Source of the DNA: Microvirga splendida
GTDB taxonomy: Bacteria > Pseudomonadota > Alphaproteobacteria > Rhizobiales > Beijerinckiaceae
Assembly (NCBI RefSeq): GCF_016427565.1
Contig: NZ_JAELXT010000010.1
Coordinates: 62,001-126,000, forward strand
DNA: 64,000 nucleotides
Direction of reading: 5' to 3'
Shown: piece after piece, positions 27,793-37,232 of the stretch
Layout of the letters: every line of letters begins with the position of its first letter
Position numbering within the stretch: position 1 is the first letter of the stretch
The notes under the pieces: generated by a model
The model's input: the letters and a program-made list of their open reading frames with translations, nothing else
Told to the model about the DNA's origin: nothing
The model's database searches: none
Translations under genes and position numbers: made by a program

Positions 27793-28542
27793 ATGACCTC
27801 TTCAAACCTTCTGAACAACCTCGAAAGGCCTTCCCGCGCCCTCGTCATCGGCGCTTCGGGCGGAATCGGCTCAGCGGCGACGGCGCTGCTGGCCTCCGAA
27901 GGGTTCGAGAGCGTTCATGCCCTGTCGAGGCGGGGCCACGGCTCCGACCGCGCCGGTGTTCGGCCGGGTCGCATCGACATCGAGGATGAGGGCAGTATCG
28001 CGGCGGCCGCCGAGCAAATCCGCGCTGGTGCCCCTCTTCGCTTGGCTTTTGTGGCCACAGGGCTGCTCCATGACTCGGTCCAGCAGCCGGAAAAGTCCTA
28101 TCGCAGCCTCGACCCGGAGCTTCTCGCCAGGAGCTTCCGCCTCAATGCCATCGGGCCTGCGCTTGTCGCGAAGCATGTGCTTCCGCTGCTGCCACGGAAC
28201 GGAAAAAGCATCTTTGCGGTGATCTCGGCCCGCGTCGGCAGCATCGACGATAACCGGCTCGGCGGGTGGTATGGCTATCGCGCCTCGAAGGCGGCCCTCA
28301 ATCAGCTGATGCGGACCCTAGCGATCGAGCTTCGTCGCCAGAAACCGGACGCGATCTGCGTCGCGCTCCATCCCGGCACGGTCGATACGGCCTTGAGCCA
28401 GCCTTTCCAGAGTGGCGTCGAGGACGGCAAGCTGTTCACGCCCGCCTATGCGGCCGAGCGGCTACTCACCGTTCTGGACGGCCTGACGCCTGCCGATACC
28501 GGACAGTTCTTCGCCTGGGACGGGCAGCGCATCCCATTCTGA
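27793..28542 (+). CDS. SDR family NAD(P)-dependent oxidoreductase
   Basis: A short-chain dehydrogenase of about 249 residues (ATG 27793; an in-frame ATG at 27763 would add ten). The cofactor motif GASGGIGSAA (about residues 19-28) and the catalytic YGYRASK (Tyr-x3-Lys) with an upstream serine in ISARVGSI are present. It resembles the C-factor-like SDRs. It is 110 bp after the hydroxyproline oxidase on the same strand but spacing does not require one operon. The substrate is unknown. Confidence 0.87.
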   Translation: MTSSNLLNNLERPSRALVIGASGGIGSAATALLASEGFESVHALSRRGHGSDRAGVRPGRIDIEDEGSIAAAAEQIRAGAPLRLAFVATGLLHDSVQQPEKSYRSLDPELLARSFRLNAIGPALVAKHVLPLLPRNGKSIFAVISARVGSIDDNRLGGWYGYRASKAALNQLMRTLAIELRRQKPDAICVALHPGTVDTALSQPFQSGVEDGKLFTPAYAAERLLTVLDGLTPADTGQFFAWDGQRIPF

Positions 28543-28635
28543 TGCCTTTGCCCGGACAGACCTGAAGCTGTGGCAGATCGCCCGTGAAGGACCCCGTGTC
28601 CCCGGTCGGCGTTCCCCGCTGAAGGAGATGCCACA

Positions 28636-29734
28636 TTGAACGCCGGATTGGCCCTGGACGGAAAGAGAGAGGCTGCGCCAAAGCTCTGGCGGCCCAGGCG
28701 CGTGCTCGTGACCCCGGCTGCGCTCGAGTGGGGGGCACGGGCGCGCCATTCTTGAGCGGGCCGCCTCCTTCGGGTCCGAGATCGTCGAGCTGAAAAGCAA
28801 CCGGCTCACGGGCCTGGGTGGTGACAACGAGCGTCAGAGCTACGTGAATGCCAAGACGACCCTTGCAGTCGTCGTGGCGTCGCCGGGCAAGCGCCGGTTG
28901 CAGCCGATTCCGCCGAGTGCCGACTGGCGCGTCGATCTGGCAGAAGGGTGCCCGGCCCACTGCCAGTACTGCTACCTTGCGGGATCGCTCTCCGGTCCGC
29001 CGGTCACGAGGGTCTACGCCAATCTTCCCGAGATCCTCGGCAGTCTGGAAGACTACGTCGGCAAGGGCGCGGTGACCTCCCGCTCCACTGAGCGAATGCA
29101 TGAGGGCACCACGTTCGAGGCATCCTGCTACACCGACCCGCTGGGGATCGAGCACCTGAGCGGATCGCTGGCGGCGACGATTGCGCATTTCGGATCCTGG
29201 CAGGCACCCGTGCAACTCCGCTTCACAACCAAGTACGATGCCGTGCAGCCTTTGCTCGGCATTGCGCACGGCCGACGCACCCGGATTCGCTTCTCCGTCA
29301 ACGCGAAACCCGCAGCCCGCTTCGAGGGCGGCACGGCCTCCGTATCGGCGCGGCTGAACGCCATGCGGATGGCGGCCCTGGCCGGCTACAGGGTCGGCCT
29401 GACGATTGCCCCGATCATGCCGGTCGAGAACTGGCGGGAGGCCTATGGTGCCTTGCTCGACGAGGCTGCTGCCGCGATCCGCGATGTGCCGAACCTCGAC
29501 CTATCCGTGGAACTCATCACCCACCGGTTCACGCCGGGCTCGAAGACGGTCCTGAACGGTTGGTATCCGGGCTCGGACCTGGAGATGGACGAGCAGACAC
29601 GGACGCGGAAGACAACCAAGTTCAACTCGGTCAAATATGTGTACGCCTCAGACATCATGAAGGAGATGCGGGGCTTCTTCGAAGATGCGGTCGCAAGCCG
29701 TCTCCCGTCCGCCCGAGTTCTGTACTGGACCTGA
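28636..29734 (+). pseudogene. SPL-family radical SAM protein (spore photoproduct lyase-like), frameshifted
   Basis: The gene begins at TTG 28636, eight bases after GAAGGAG. It runs in one frame through LWRPRRVLVTPAALEW and then meets a run of six G's (28730-28735). One G fewer would continue as GHGRAILERAA...EIVELKSNRLTGL and join the frame that starts at 28844 (NAKTTLAVVV). As sequenced, the first frame stops at about 28757. The second part is intact and has the radical SAM cluster motif CPAHCQYC, then FEASCYTDPLG, and ends at 29734 (YWT). Relatives repair UV lesions in spores, but homologs occur in non-sporulating alphaproteobacteria. It is either a real loss of function or a homopolymer sequencing error. 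Confidence 0.8.
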
Positions 29735-29828
29735 GAGCCGCCCCCTGGCTCATCTTGATCGGGATCAAGGCGCTCCCGGAATCCCCGGTCATGATGCGAG
29801 AGCGCTTGGAACAGGAACGGAGGCTCCC

Positions 29829-30026
29829 ATGCTCAGCTGGATCGTTCGGCTCTTGATGATTGCGGCCGGCTTCGTGACGAGTTGGTTCGTCGCCAAGGAT
29901 GCGCCGATCTTCGGCGTGGCTCAGGTGATGATGACTCTTGTCCTGATGGCGCTCATCGTCGCCGTGGTGGCGTTGTGGCCACGGCGCTGGACGGCAGCTC
30001 TCAACCGCCTTCAGAGATCCCGCTGA
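29829..30026 (+). CDS. Small membrane protein of unknown function
   Basis: ATG 29829 with CGGAGG five bases upstream gives 65 residues. Two transmembrane helices are evident (about 4-21, IVRLLMIAAGFVTSWFV, and 29-50, VAQVMMTLVLMALIVAVVAL), followed by a basic tail. It lies 94 bp after the radical SAM gene. No family is recognised. Confidence 0.65.
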   Translation: MLSWIVRLLMIAAGFVTSWFVAKDAPIFGVAQVMMTLVLMALIVAVVALWPRRWTAALNRLQRSR

Positions 30027-30062
30027 GGGCCGCGACGCTCTCCCTCCATTCCGCACGACAGG

Positions 30063-30260
30063 CTAGTGCTGAACCCCGATGGGCCAGGGCTCAAACAGGC
30101 TGGGACGCCGCCACAACACGAAATGATCCTGAACGGCGAGCTTCAAGCCGGCTTCTTTCTCCAGAAGTGCAATCTGCGCCTCGACGATCTTCAGTTCCCG
30201 CTCAAGCTTCGCAGAGTGGCGGGCGTCGGAAGCGATGGGCTTTCTTTTCCTGCTCTTCAT
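30063..30260 (-). CDS. Small basic protein of unknown function
   Basis: ATG 30260 follows GAGGTG by six bases and gives 65 residues: a basic start (MKSRKRKPIASDA), a predicted coiled-coil helix (SAKLERELKIVEAQIALLEKEAG), and a hydrophobic/tryptophan-containing end (HFVLWRRPSLFEPWP). The longer open frame to 30353 has no good start signal. No known family is evident. Confidence 0.5.
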   Translation of the reverse strand: MKSRKRKPIASDARHSAKLERELKIVEAQIALLEKEAGLKLAVQDHFVLWRRPSLFEPWPIGVQH

Positions 30261-30487
30261 CTGGCACCTCATGGTCCGAGAAGCAGCCTGTGGTCTTCCT
30301 GCCGAGGAAGACGACGACCGGCGCCCGGATGGCCATGCTTGTGCCCCCTGCAAATCGTTCGTTCTCTGTTTGATTCGAATCCTAACCGAGCGGGACTCCT
30401 TTCGTCTGTCAGGAACCCGACACAGGCGTCACATTCGCTAACTTGGATCAACCTTCGAAACCTTGATGGGCAGCGTCGGTTGAGAGA

Positions 30488-31291
30488 ATGGAACAGCTCT
30501 CGAACCTTGGGCGTGTCGTGGCAAACACCGCATCTCGTCGCTATCATCCGTGGCCTGGCTATGTGCTCGGCTTTGCCCTCGGCGGCTTCTTCGATGGGAT
30601 TCTGCTCCACCAGATCCTGCAATGGCACCATCTCCTCAGCACCATCAACGGCGAGGACATCCGGTTCCAGGTCGCGGCCGACGGCTACTTCCACGCCCTG
30701 ATGTACGTGATCGCCGCCATGGGCCTCTGGATGCTGTGGGCGTCGCGGCGCGATCCTGCGGGCCTCTCCGGCCGTCTGCTGTTTGCGGGAATCCTGATCG
30801 GCTTCGGCACTTGGCATAGCGTCGATGCGGTGCTGTCCCACTGGCTGCTCGGGATCCACCGCATCAGGATGGACCGGGGCAACCCGCTGTTCTGGGATCT
30901 CCTCTGGCTGGGTCTTTTCGGTCTCGTGCCGATCATCCTCGGGTGGATCATGGGCGGTCCGCGAGATGACGGGTCTCACGTTTCCCGGACGTCCGGCCAA
31001 GCGCGGGCTTTGGCCGTTCTTCTTGTGGTCGGAACAGGCGCGCTAGGGATCTGGCCGCTGCGCGGCAGCGAATTCACCACGGTGCTCTTCGCCCCGGGCG
31101 CAGGGCAGGATCATGTCCTGCGATCCCTCGCATCGGTGGATGCGCAGGTGGTCTGGACGGACGGCAGCGGGGAACTCGCTGTGGTTCGGCTCGCGGACGG
31201 GCAGTCGGGCTGGGGGCTGTTCAGGCACGGGGCCATCCTCGTCACCGGGGCGGGCCTTCCTGCCGGCTGCCTCAATTATCTGCGCACCTGA
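30488..31291 (+). CDS. DUF2243 domain-containing membrane protein with a C-terminal extension
   Basis: 267 residues. The first 155 are the DUF2243 membrane domain: GFALGGFFDGILLHQILQWHH (histidine-rich second helix), then four more hydrophobic segments with HALMYVIAAMG and GFGTWHSVDAVLSHW. A linker and a further transmembrane helix (about 180-196) lead to a C-terminal periplasmic or cytosolic part of about 70 residues (DAQVVWTDGSGELAVVRL). The conserved histidines suggest metal binding, but the family has no known function. The extension is not part of the common domain. Confidence 0.8.
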   Translation: MEQLSNLGRVVANTASRRYHPWPGYVLGFALGGFFDGILLHQILQWHHLLSTINGEDIRFQVAADGYFHALMYVIAAMGLWMLWASRRDPAGLSGRLLFAGILIGFGTWHSVDAVLSHWLLGIHRIRMDRGNPLFWDLLWLGLFGLVPIILGWIMGGPRDDGSHVSRTSGQARALAVLLVVGTGALGIWPLRGSEFTTVLFAPGAGQDHVLRSLASVDAQVVWTDGSGELAVVRLADGQSGWGLFRHGAILVTGAGLPAGCLNYLRT

Positions 31292-31307
31292 CCTTTGCCG
31301 TCCCGTG

Positions 31308-31682
31308 TCAGCGCTTGCGCAGCCGCTCGATGGCATCCTTGTGGGCTGCGGGATCGACATCGTACTCGGCCGCGAGGCGTTCGATTTCGGCACGCCTGTC
31401 CTCGGCGCTCAGCCGAGGATTGAGGCTTGCAACGGCGGCCAGAAAGGATGCCCCTGCAAAGACCGGGTCGCGGCGGCGGGCCGTCTGCTCGCGCTCCTTC
31501 TTGAGATCCGCCTGCCGCTGCTTGTAGCTCTCCAGCGGGCCGAAGGCGCGCAGCGCCCGGTTGCGTAGTGCTTGGGCCGGTAGATCGTGCTCCTGGGCGA
31601 TGTCCTGCAAGGCGCCTTCCGGATCCTCCCCGGCGAGCAGGGCTTCGGAGAGTTCCTCGAGGGCGGAAACGAACGGATCCAT
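31308..31682 (-). CDS. Helical protein of unknown function
   Basis: ATG 31682 with AAAGGGG upstream gives 124 residues. It is charged and almost entirely helical (MDPFVSALEELSEALLAGEDP at the start, then a KKEREQTARRR region). The C-terminal part (RAEIERLAAEYDVDPAAHKDAIERL) looks like a small helical DNA- or protein-binding unit. It is convergent with the DUF2243 gene, 16 bp apart. No function can be assigned. Confidence 0.6.
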   Translation of the reverse strand: MDPFVSALEELSEALLAGEDPEGALQDIAQEHDLPAQALRNRALRAFGPLESYKQRQADLKKEREQTARRRDPVFAGASFLAAVASLNPRLSAEDRRAEIERLAAEYDVDPAAHKDAIERLRKR

Positions 31683-31832
31683 CGTGGCCCCTTTCTGTGC
31701 GGTTTGATCGTCAACGGACGGTGATCGGTTCGGTTCTCGCGCAAAGTGTTGCCGAGGGCCCTGGCTGACCAATAATCCCTCTCATCGATTCTCATCCGCC
31801 CGTCACCCCCAGCCGAACGGAAACCGCACGCC

Positions 31833-33878
31833 ATGGCCGAACAGACGCAGGAGCGCCCCGATCCCTATCTCTGGCTGGAGGATGTGGAGGGAAGCGAGCC
31901 GCTCGCCTGGGTGCGCGCCCACAACGAGGTCACGAAAGCCGCCCTGTGCGATGCGGCTTTCGAGGCCGACAAGAGGGCCCTCTACGAGATCTCGACGCGG
32001 CCGGACAACATTCCGTTCATCACCCGGCGGCAGGGACAGCTCTACAACTTCTGGCAGGATGCCGCCCATGTACGGGGGCTCTGGCGGCGCACGACGATGG
32101 GGGATTATCGCGGCGCGGAGCCCGCCTGGGAGACGGTGCTCGACATCGATGCGCTGGCGCGGGCCGAGGGCGAGGACTGGGTCTGGAAAGGCTGCGGCAC
32201 TCTCCAGCCGGAGCAGCGCTACGGCCTCGTGAGCCTGTCGCGAGGCGGCGCCGACGCCGTCGTCGTCCGCGAGTTCGATCTTGTCGAGAAGCGGTTCGTC
32301 GCGGACGGCTTTGCCCTTCCCGAGGCCAAGGGCGGCGCCGCCTGGCTCGACCGCGATACGGTTCTCGTCTCGACGACCCTCGGCGAGAATGCCGCAACGG
32401 GTTCAGGCTATCCGCGCACCGTGCGCCTCTGGCGTCGTGGTTCGGATTTCACGAACGCGCCTTTGCTCTTCGAGGGCGAGGCGAGCGATATCTACATCTC
32501 GGCCTCGGTCGATCGTGAGCCCGGATATGAGCGCACCTTCTACCGGAGGCAGATCACTTTCGAGGAGGGGATCAGCTATCTCGCTCGGGAGGAGGGCGAG
32601 CCTCTGCGGATCGATCTCCCGCTCGATGCCCGCTTCGACGTGGAGAAGGACTGGCTGGTCGTGAAGCTGAAAAGCGACTGGGCCCTGCCGGAGCGCACCT
32701 ATCCGGCCGATGCGCTTCTGGCGATCAGCTTCTCCCGCTTCCTCGACGGCGACCGCCGGTTCGAGGTGCTGTTCGAACCGGGGCCGCGCCGCGTCCTTTC
32801 CGGCTTCTGGTGGACCAAGTCCCGTCTGGTCCTCACGGTTCTCGATAATCTCGCAAGCCAGATCTGGCTCGGGACGCCGGGCTCACCCTGGGGCCTGGAG
32901 CAGCTGCAGGGACTGCCGGACACGGCCTCCGTCAACGCCATGCCGCTCGATGTGGGCCAGTTGGAACGGACTGACGAGTTCCTTCTGACGATCTCCAGCT
33001 TCGTGGAGCCCACCAAGCTTGCGCTGGTGGCGGAGGACAGGCGGATCGAGGTGCTGAAGGAGGCGCCCGCCGCCTTCGATGCCTCCGGTCTGGAGGTGAC
33101 GCGCCATGAAGCCGTCTCCGTGGATGGGGAGCCGATTCCCTATTACCAGATCGGACCAAAGGACCAGGACGGGCCGCGTCCCGCAGTTCTCTACGGCTAT
33201 GGCGGCTTCTCGGTCTCGATGACGCCCGGCTATTTGGGCGGGATCGGCAAGACCTGGCTGGAGCGGGGCAATGTGTGGGTCGTCGCCAACATCCGCGGCG
33301 GCGGCGAGTTCGGGGCCGCCTGGCACAAGGCGGGAATGCGTGAGGGCAAGCGCCTCTCCCACGACGATTTTGCCGCCATCTCCCAGGACCTCGCCCGGCG
33401 TGGCGTGACGACCCCGCAACAACTCGCGGCTTATGGCGGCTCCAACGGGGGCCTTCTCGTCGGCAACATGCTGACCCGCTACCCGGAGCGTTTTGGGGCG
33501 ATCTGGTGCACCGTGCCGCTGCTGGACATGCAGCGCTACACACGCCTGCTGGCCGGCCCGAGCTGGGTGGCGGAGTATGGCGATCCGGACAAGCCCGGGG
33601 ATTGGGCCTACATGGCCGGCTTTTCCGCCTACCAGAACCTGGACGAGGGCCGCGGCTATCCGCCGGTGCTGCTCGTGACCTCCCGGCGGGACGACCGGGT
33701 TCATCCCGGCCACGCCCGCAAGATGGCGGCCAAGCTGGAGGCGATGAAGCAGCCGGTCTTCTTCTACGAGCCGGATGACGGCGGACACGGAGCGGCCAAC
33801 AAGGAGCAGGCGGCCTTCCTCTCAGCCTTGGGCCTGTCCTTCCTGCGAAGAACGTTGACCGGCACGGGACATACTTGA
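31833..33878 (+). CDS. Prolyl oligopeptidase family serine peptidase (S9A)
   Basis: 681 residues with no signal peptide, so cytosolic. The N-terminal two thirds form the seven-bladed beta propeller that admits only peptides; the C-terminal alpha/beta hydrolase domain has Ser537 in AYGGSNGGL, Asp620/621 in RRDDRVHP and His652 in GGHGAANK, the complete triad. Cleaves short peptides after proline or a related residue. It stands alone between a convergent small gene and the helicase. Confidence 0.94.
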   Translation: MAEQTQERPDPYLWLEDVEGSEPLAWVRAHNEVTKAALCDAAFEADKRALYEISTRPDNIPFITRRQGQLYNFWQDAAHVRGLWRRTTMGDYRGAEPAWETVLDIDALARAEGEDWVWKGCGTLQPEQRYGLVSLSRGGADAVVVREFDLVEKRFVADGFALPEAKGGAAWLDRDTVLVSTTLGENAATGSGYPRTVRLWRRGSDFTNAPLLFEGEASDIYISASVDREPGYERTFYRRQITFEEGISYLAREEGEPLRIDLPLDARFDVEKDWLVVKLKSDWALPERTYPADALLAISFSRFLDGDRRFEVLFEPGPRRVLSGFWWTKSRLVLTVLDNLASQIWLGTPGSPWGLEQLQGLPDTASVNAMPLDVGQLERTDEFLLTISSFVEPTKLALVAEDRRIEVLKEAPAAFDASGLEVTRHEAVSVDGEPIPYYQIGPKDQDGPRPAVLYGYGGFSVSMTPGYLGGIGKTWLERGNVWVVANIRGGGEFGAAWHKAGMREGKRLSHDDFAAISQDLARRGVTTPQQLAAYGGSNGGLLVGNMLTRYPERFGAIWCTVPLLDMQRYTRLLAGPSWVAEYGDPDKPGDWAYMAGFSAYQNLDEGRGYPPVLLVTSRRDDRVHPGHARKMAAKLEAMKQPVFFYEPDDGGHGAANKEQAAFLSALGLSFLRRTLTGTGHT

Positions 33879-34198
33879 GCCGGCGGAGGCGCCATTCGGC
33901 AGGGGATAAAGCCTTGCGAAGGGGAGGCGCCCATAGCCAGCGGCTCCCTTGATATTGCACTCTGCCATCATCACATGAGAGCAGAGGAAAAGCGCGGCAC
34001 CTCAACATCTTAACCCTGCACCCGCTCACCACAGGAATGGTTGGAGCAGCGGGGTTATCGTCGCTTTGCGGCGACAATCGAAAACATCTGCAGCCTTCTG
34101 GAGTTTACCCCCGGCGCGCGGCGCAAGCTGTGACGACAGGCTGCCACCTTGAAAGAGGAGGAGCCGCCTTTGGCGCGTTCCACCTTTCGGAAATCTGA
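33879..34198. other. Gene-free interval before the helicase, 320 bp
   Basis: No convincing coding region. A weak hairpin (GTCGC-TTTGCG-GCGAC, about 34059-34074) lies some 130 bp before the helicase start. The helicase promoter is presumably here, but I see no clear -35/-10 pair. Confidence 0.4.
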
Positions 34199-36628
34199 AT
34201 GTCCAAGAGATCGAAGAACCTTGTCAGCCTCAATCATCTGCCGGGCATCCTGCTCGCCAGCCAGGCCGAGTGCGAGCGTTGGATCGACGCCGGGCTGATC
34301 CCGGTGGCGGAACGCCGGACCGTCCAAAGGCGCGGGCGCAGCGTCGAAGAGCCGATGTTCGACCCGGAGGTGATCGCGCAGCTTGCCGCCGAGGTTCCGG
34401 CTTGGCGGGAGCAGGGCGGTAATGCCGGATCCGAACAGCGGTCCCATGGGCGCCGCAGGGAAAGCGACCCATCGACCGACGATGCGACGCACCGCCGGCG
34501 CCAGAGCATCCTCGCACCCGTCCGCAAGAATACGGGCCTCTACGTCGCCGAGGACATCCGCCGGATCGAGAGCGGCCGCTGGAAGCCGGAACGCGTCTTC
34601 GCCGGCTACAGGGCGGTGTTCAGCCAGCCCATGCAGGTGCTGCCGGACAGCGATCCCATCGAAATCGCCGTCGAGTTCGCCTTTGCCGAGCCCCTGGAGG
34701 TCGCAGCCGTCGTCCTTGCGCCCGCTCGCGTGGAGCGCACGGAACTGGCTGCCGCGTCCGAGGCTCTGGAGGCCAGGCTGATCGAGCTGCGCGACGCCAC
34801 GTTCGAGGCTTGCAGGCAGGAACTGGCGAACTGGCGCGACGAACTCGAGATCTACCTCGACGCCTTCGAGGACGCGGACGAGCGGCAGGCAATCTTAAGC
34901 GGCATACGGGCGGCACTCGACAAGCTCGACCGGGTTCATGCCTCCGACAAGGGCGGCCCGGCCGGTGCTGCGCGCAAGCTGCGCCAGAAGCTCGACGATT
35001 TCCGCTCGAAGGCCGCGGCCCGGCGACTCCGGCACCTGCGCGAGGCCCAGATCCGCGAAGCCTCCGGCTATGAGCGCTACGCGGCGATCTTCCCGGTCGC
35101 CCGGTCCCTGAATCGGCGCTTCCTGTTCCTGGCCGGGCCTACCAATTCGGGCAAGACCTATGAGGCGCTGAAGCTCGCGCGCGAGGCCGAGACGGCCGAG
35201 ATTCTCTCGCCCCTGCGGCTCCTGGCGCTCGAACATTTCGAGCGCATGAGCGAGGAGGGGCTTCCGGCCGGCATGGTCACGGGCGAGGAGCGGGTGTTGC
35301 CGGAAGGCGCAACGCACATCGCCCGCACCATCGAGACCCTGGACCTGCACCGTGTCGTCGATGTCTGTGTGATCGACGAGGTGCAGATGCTGGGCGATCC
35401 GAGCCGCGGCTGGGCCTGGACCCAGGCGATGATCGGCGCGCCCGCCCGGCTGGTGGTTCTCACCGGCGCCCCGGAGGCGATCCCTCTCGTGGAGCACCTG
35501 CTCGCCATGACCGGCGAGCCCCTGGAGGTGAAGATCCTCAAGCGCAAGGGCAAGCTGCGCGTCGAAGGCGTTCCGGCCAATCTCAACAAGCTGACCCGCG
35601 GCGATGCCGTGGTGGCCTTCACGCGCCGGGATGTTCACGATCTGCGCACGCGCCTCGTGAAGGCGGGGCGCACCGTGGCGACCGTCTATGGGGCGCTGGG
35701 ACCGGAGGTTCGTCGTGCGGAGGCCGCGCGTTTCCGCAATGGCGAGGCAGAGATTCTCGTGGCGACGGATGCCATCGGCATGGGCCTGAACATCGGTCCG
35801 CTCCGCCGTGTCGTGTTTTCGACCCTGCGCAAGTTCGACGGGGTGCGTGAGCGGCAGCTCACCGCCATGGAGATCAAGCAGATCGCTGGCCGGGCAGGGC
35901 GCTTCGGCCACCATGACGAGGGTCTCGTCACGGCTTTGCCGGAGGTTGGAGCTTACGCGCAGGTCGAGGCCGTTATCGGCAATGCCTTGAGGGGCGATGC
36001 CGCTAAACTGCGGGGCAAGGCGTATGTCCGCCCGAACCAGGAGACGGTGCTTTCGGCCAGCGAAGTGCTGCAGACGGATCGGCTCGGCCGCGTGCTGCAG
36101 CACCTGAACGACACGCTCGTGGCAGGCCACCCGGATCTTCGCATGGCCGACATGGAGGAGATGATCGCACTGGCCACGCTGCTCGACACCGTCAGCATGC
36201 CGATCCTCGACCGCCTGTCCTATTCCATGGCGCCGGTCGATGGGCGCGAGCAACTGGCCGTGGAACTGCTGATCGACTGGGCCCGGCAGCATGCCCGCGA
36301 CGGGCGTGTGCAGGCGCCCGACTTCGGCGTCAACACGGACCTTCTGAAACTCGAAGCGCGCGTGAAGATCGCGACCAGCTGGCTTTGGCTCGCCCAGCGT
36401 TATCCGGACGTTTTCGAAGATGTGGAGGCGGTGGTGGACCTGAGGGCGAGCCTCAATGCGCATATCGAGGAGAAGCTCGTCGCGACCTCCGTCTCCCACC
36501 GCCGCAAGCCCGAGGACAAGTCCCGGCGGGACCGGGGCGGGCAGGCCGAACGGCAGAGGAAGAACCGCAGGCGTCGATCAGAACGGGACGTCGGCGAGAC
36601 GGAGAGTTATCGTGTCAGGGGCCGCTAA
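34199..36628 (+). CDS. SUV3-like DExH RNA helicase
   Basis: 809 residues. Motif I is GPTNSGKT (313-320), motif II DEVQ (393-396), motif VI QIAGRAGRFG (561-570), the pattern of the mitochondrial Suv3 group, including the C-terminal helical domain. The first 310 residues precede the helicase core and contain a coiled-coil-rich part (about 180-290) that is long for the family. The last 60 residues are highly basic (KSRRDRGGQAERQRKNRRRR), likely an RNA-binding tail. Suv3 proteins unwind structured RNA for degradation; the bacterial role is little studied. The ankyrin gene follows 67 bp downstream. Confidence 0.9.
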   Translation: MSKRSKNLVSLNHLPGILLASQAECERWIDAGLIPVAERRTVQRRGRSVEEPMFDPEVIAQLAAEVPAWREQGGNAGSEQRSHGRRRESDPSTDDATHRRRQSILAPVRKNTGLYVAEDIRRIESGRWKPERVFAGYRAVFSQPMQVLPDSDPIEIAVEFAFAEPLEVAAVVLAPARVERTELAAASEALEARLIELRDATFEACRQELANWRDELEIYLDAFEDADERQAILSGIRAALDKLDRVHASDKGGPAGAARKLRQKLDDFRSKAAARRLRHLREAQIREASGYERYAAIFPVARSLNRRFLFLAGPTNSGKTYEALKLAREAETAEILSPLRLLALEHFERMSEEGLPAGMVTGEERVLPEGATHIARTIETLDLHRVVDVCVIDEVQMLGDPSRGWAWTQAMIGAPARLVVLTGAPEAIPLVEHLLAMTGEPLEVKILKRKGKLRVEGVPANLNKLTRGDAVVAFTRRDVHDLRTRLVKAGRTVATVYGALGPEVRRAEAARFRNGEAEILVATDAIGMGLNIGPLRRVVFSTLRKFDGVRERQLTAMEIKQIAGRAGRFGHHDEGLVTALPEVGAYAQVEAVIGNALRGDAAKLRGKAYVRPNQETVLSASEVLQTDRLGRVLQHLNDTLVAGHPDLRMADMEEMIALATLLDTVSMPILDRLSYSMAPVDGREQLAVELLIDWARQHARDGRVQAPDFGVNTDLLKLEARVKIATSWLWLAQRYPDVFEDVEAVVDLRASLNAHIEEKLVATSVSHRRKPEDKSRRDRGGQAERQRKNRRRRSERDVGETESYRVRGR

Positions 36629-36695
36629 AGCATGGGCCTAGAAGGTGGATTTTCACTCTTGGAACCCACCCTCCCGCACTGACCCGGAGAATGCA

Positions 36696-37220
36696 ATGAC
36701 GAGCGAGACGCCGAAGCCGGAGCCGGACGAGGAGACGATCGCTTTTGCGCAACGGGTCTTCCAGCATGCACGAGCGGGGCAGGTGCAGGAGCTTGGCGAT
36801 CTGCTTCGCATGGGATTGCCACCCAACCTGCGCAACGAGAAGGGCGACTCGCTCCTGATGCTGGCGAGCTATCACGGACACGCCGACACGGCGCGCCTTC
36901 TTCTCGACCATGGCGCCGATCCGGAACTCGCCAACGACCGTGGCCAGACCCCTCTGGCCGGAGCGGCCTTCAAGGGGGACATGGCGACGGTCCAGGCCCT
37001 TCTGGATGGAGGAGCGGACGTGAACGGTCGCAGCGACGGCGGCAAGACCCCACTCATGATTGCGGCCATGTTCAATCGGGTGGAGATCCTCGATGTTCTG
37101 CTGGCGCGGGGCGCGGACGCTCAGGCGTGCGATGCGGGAGGGCTCACGGCCGAGGCGCTTGCAAGCGCTATGGGCGCGACTGACGCGGCCGAAATGCTGG
37201 GGCGTCCCGAGCGGGCATAA
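36696..37220 (+). CDS. Ankyrin repeat protein
   Basis: ATG 36696 (GGAGA five bases upstream) gives 174 residues. Four ankyrin repeats span about residues 27-165, each with G(D/N)TPL-type turns: KGDSLLMLASYHGHADTARLL, GQTPLAGAAFKGD, GKTPLMIAAMFNR and the last degenerate copy. Ankyrin repeats mediate protein contacts; a short acidic leader precedes them and no export signal is seen. The partner is unknown. Confidence 0.9.
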   Translation: MTSETPKPEPDEETIAFAQRVFQHARAGQVQELGDLLRMGLPPNLRNEKGDSLLMLASYHGHADTARLLLDHGADPELANDRGQTPLAGAAFKGDMATVQALLDGGADVNGRSDGGKTPLMIAAMFNRVEILDVLLARGADAQACDAGGLTAEALASAMGATDAAEMLGRPERA

Positions 37221-37232
37221 CGAGCGGATGGC

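Noticed and set aside
28844..29734. The radical SAM gene starting normally at ATG 28844
   Set aside because: The upstream frame with a strong ribosome binding site encodes the expected N-terminus of the same family and differs by one base; the ATG at 28844 is not preceded by a Shine-Dalgarno sequence.
34895..36499. A 534-codon minus-strand frame opposite the helicase
   Set aside because: Antisense to a helicase with all motifs; composition is that of a shadow frame.
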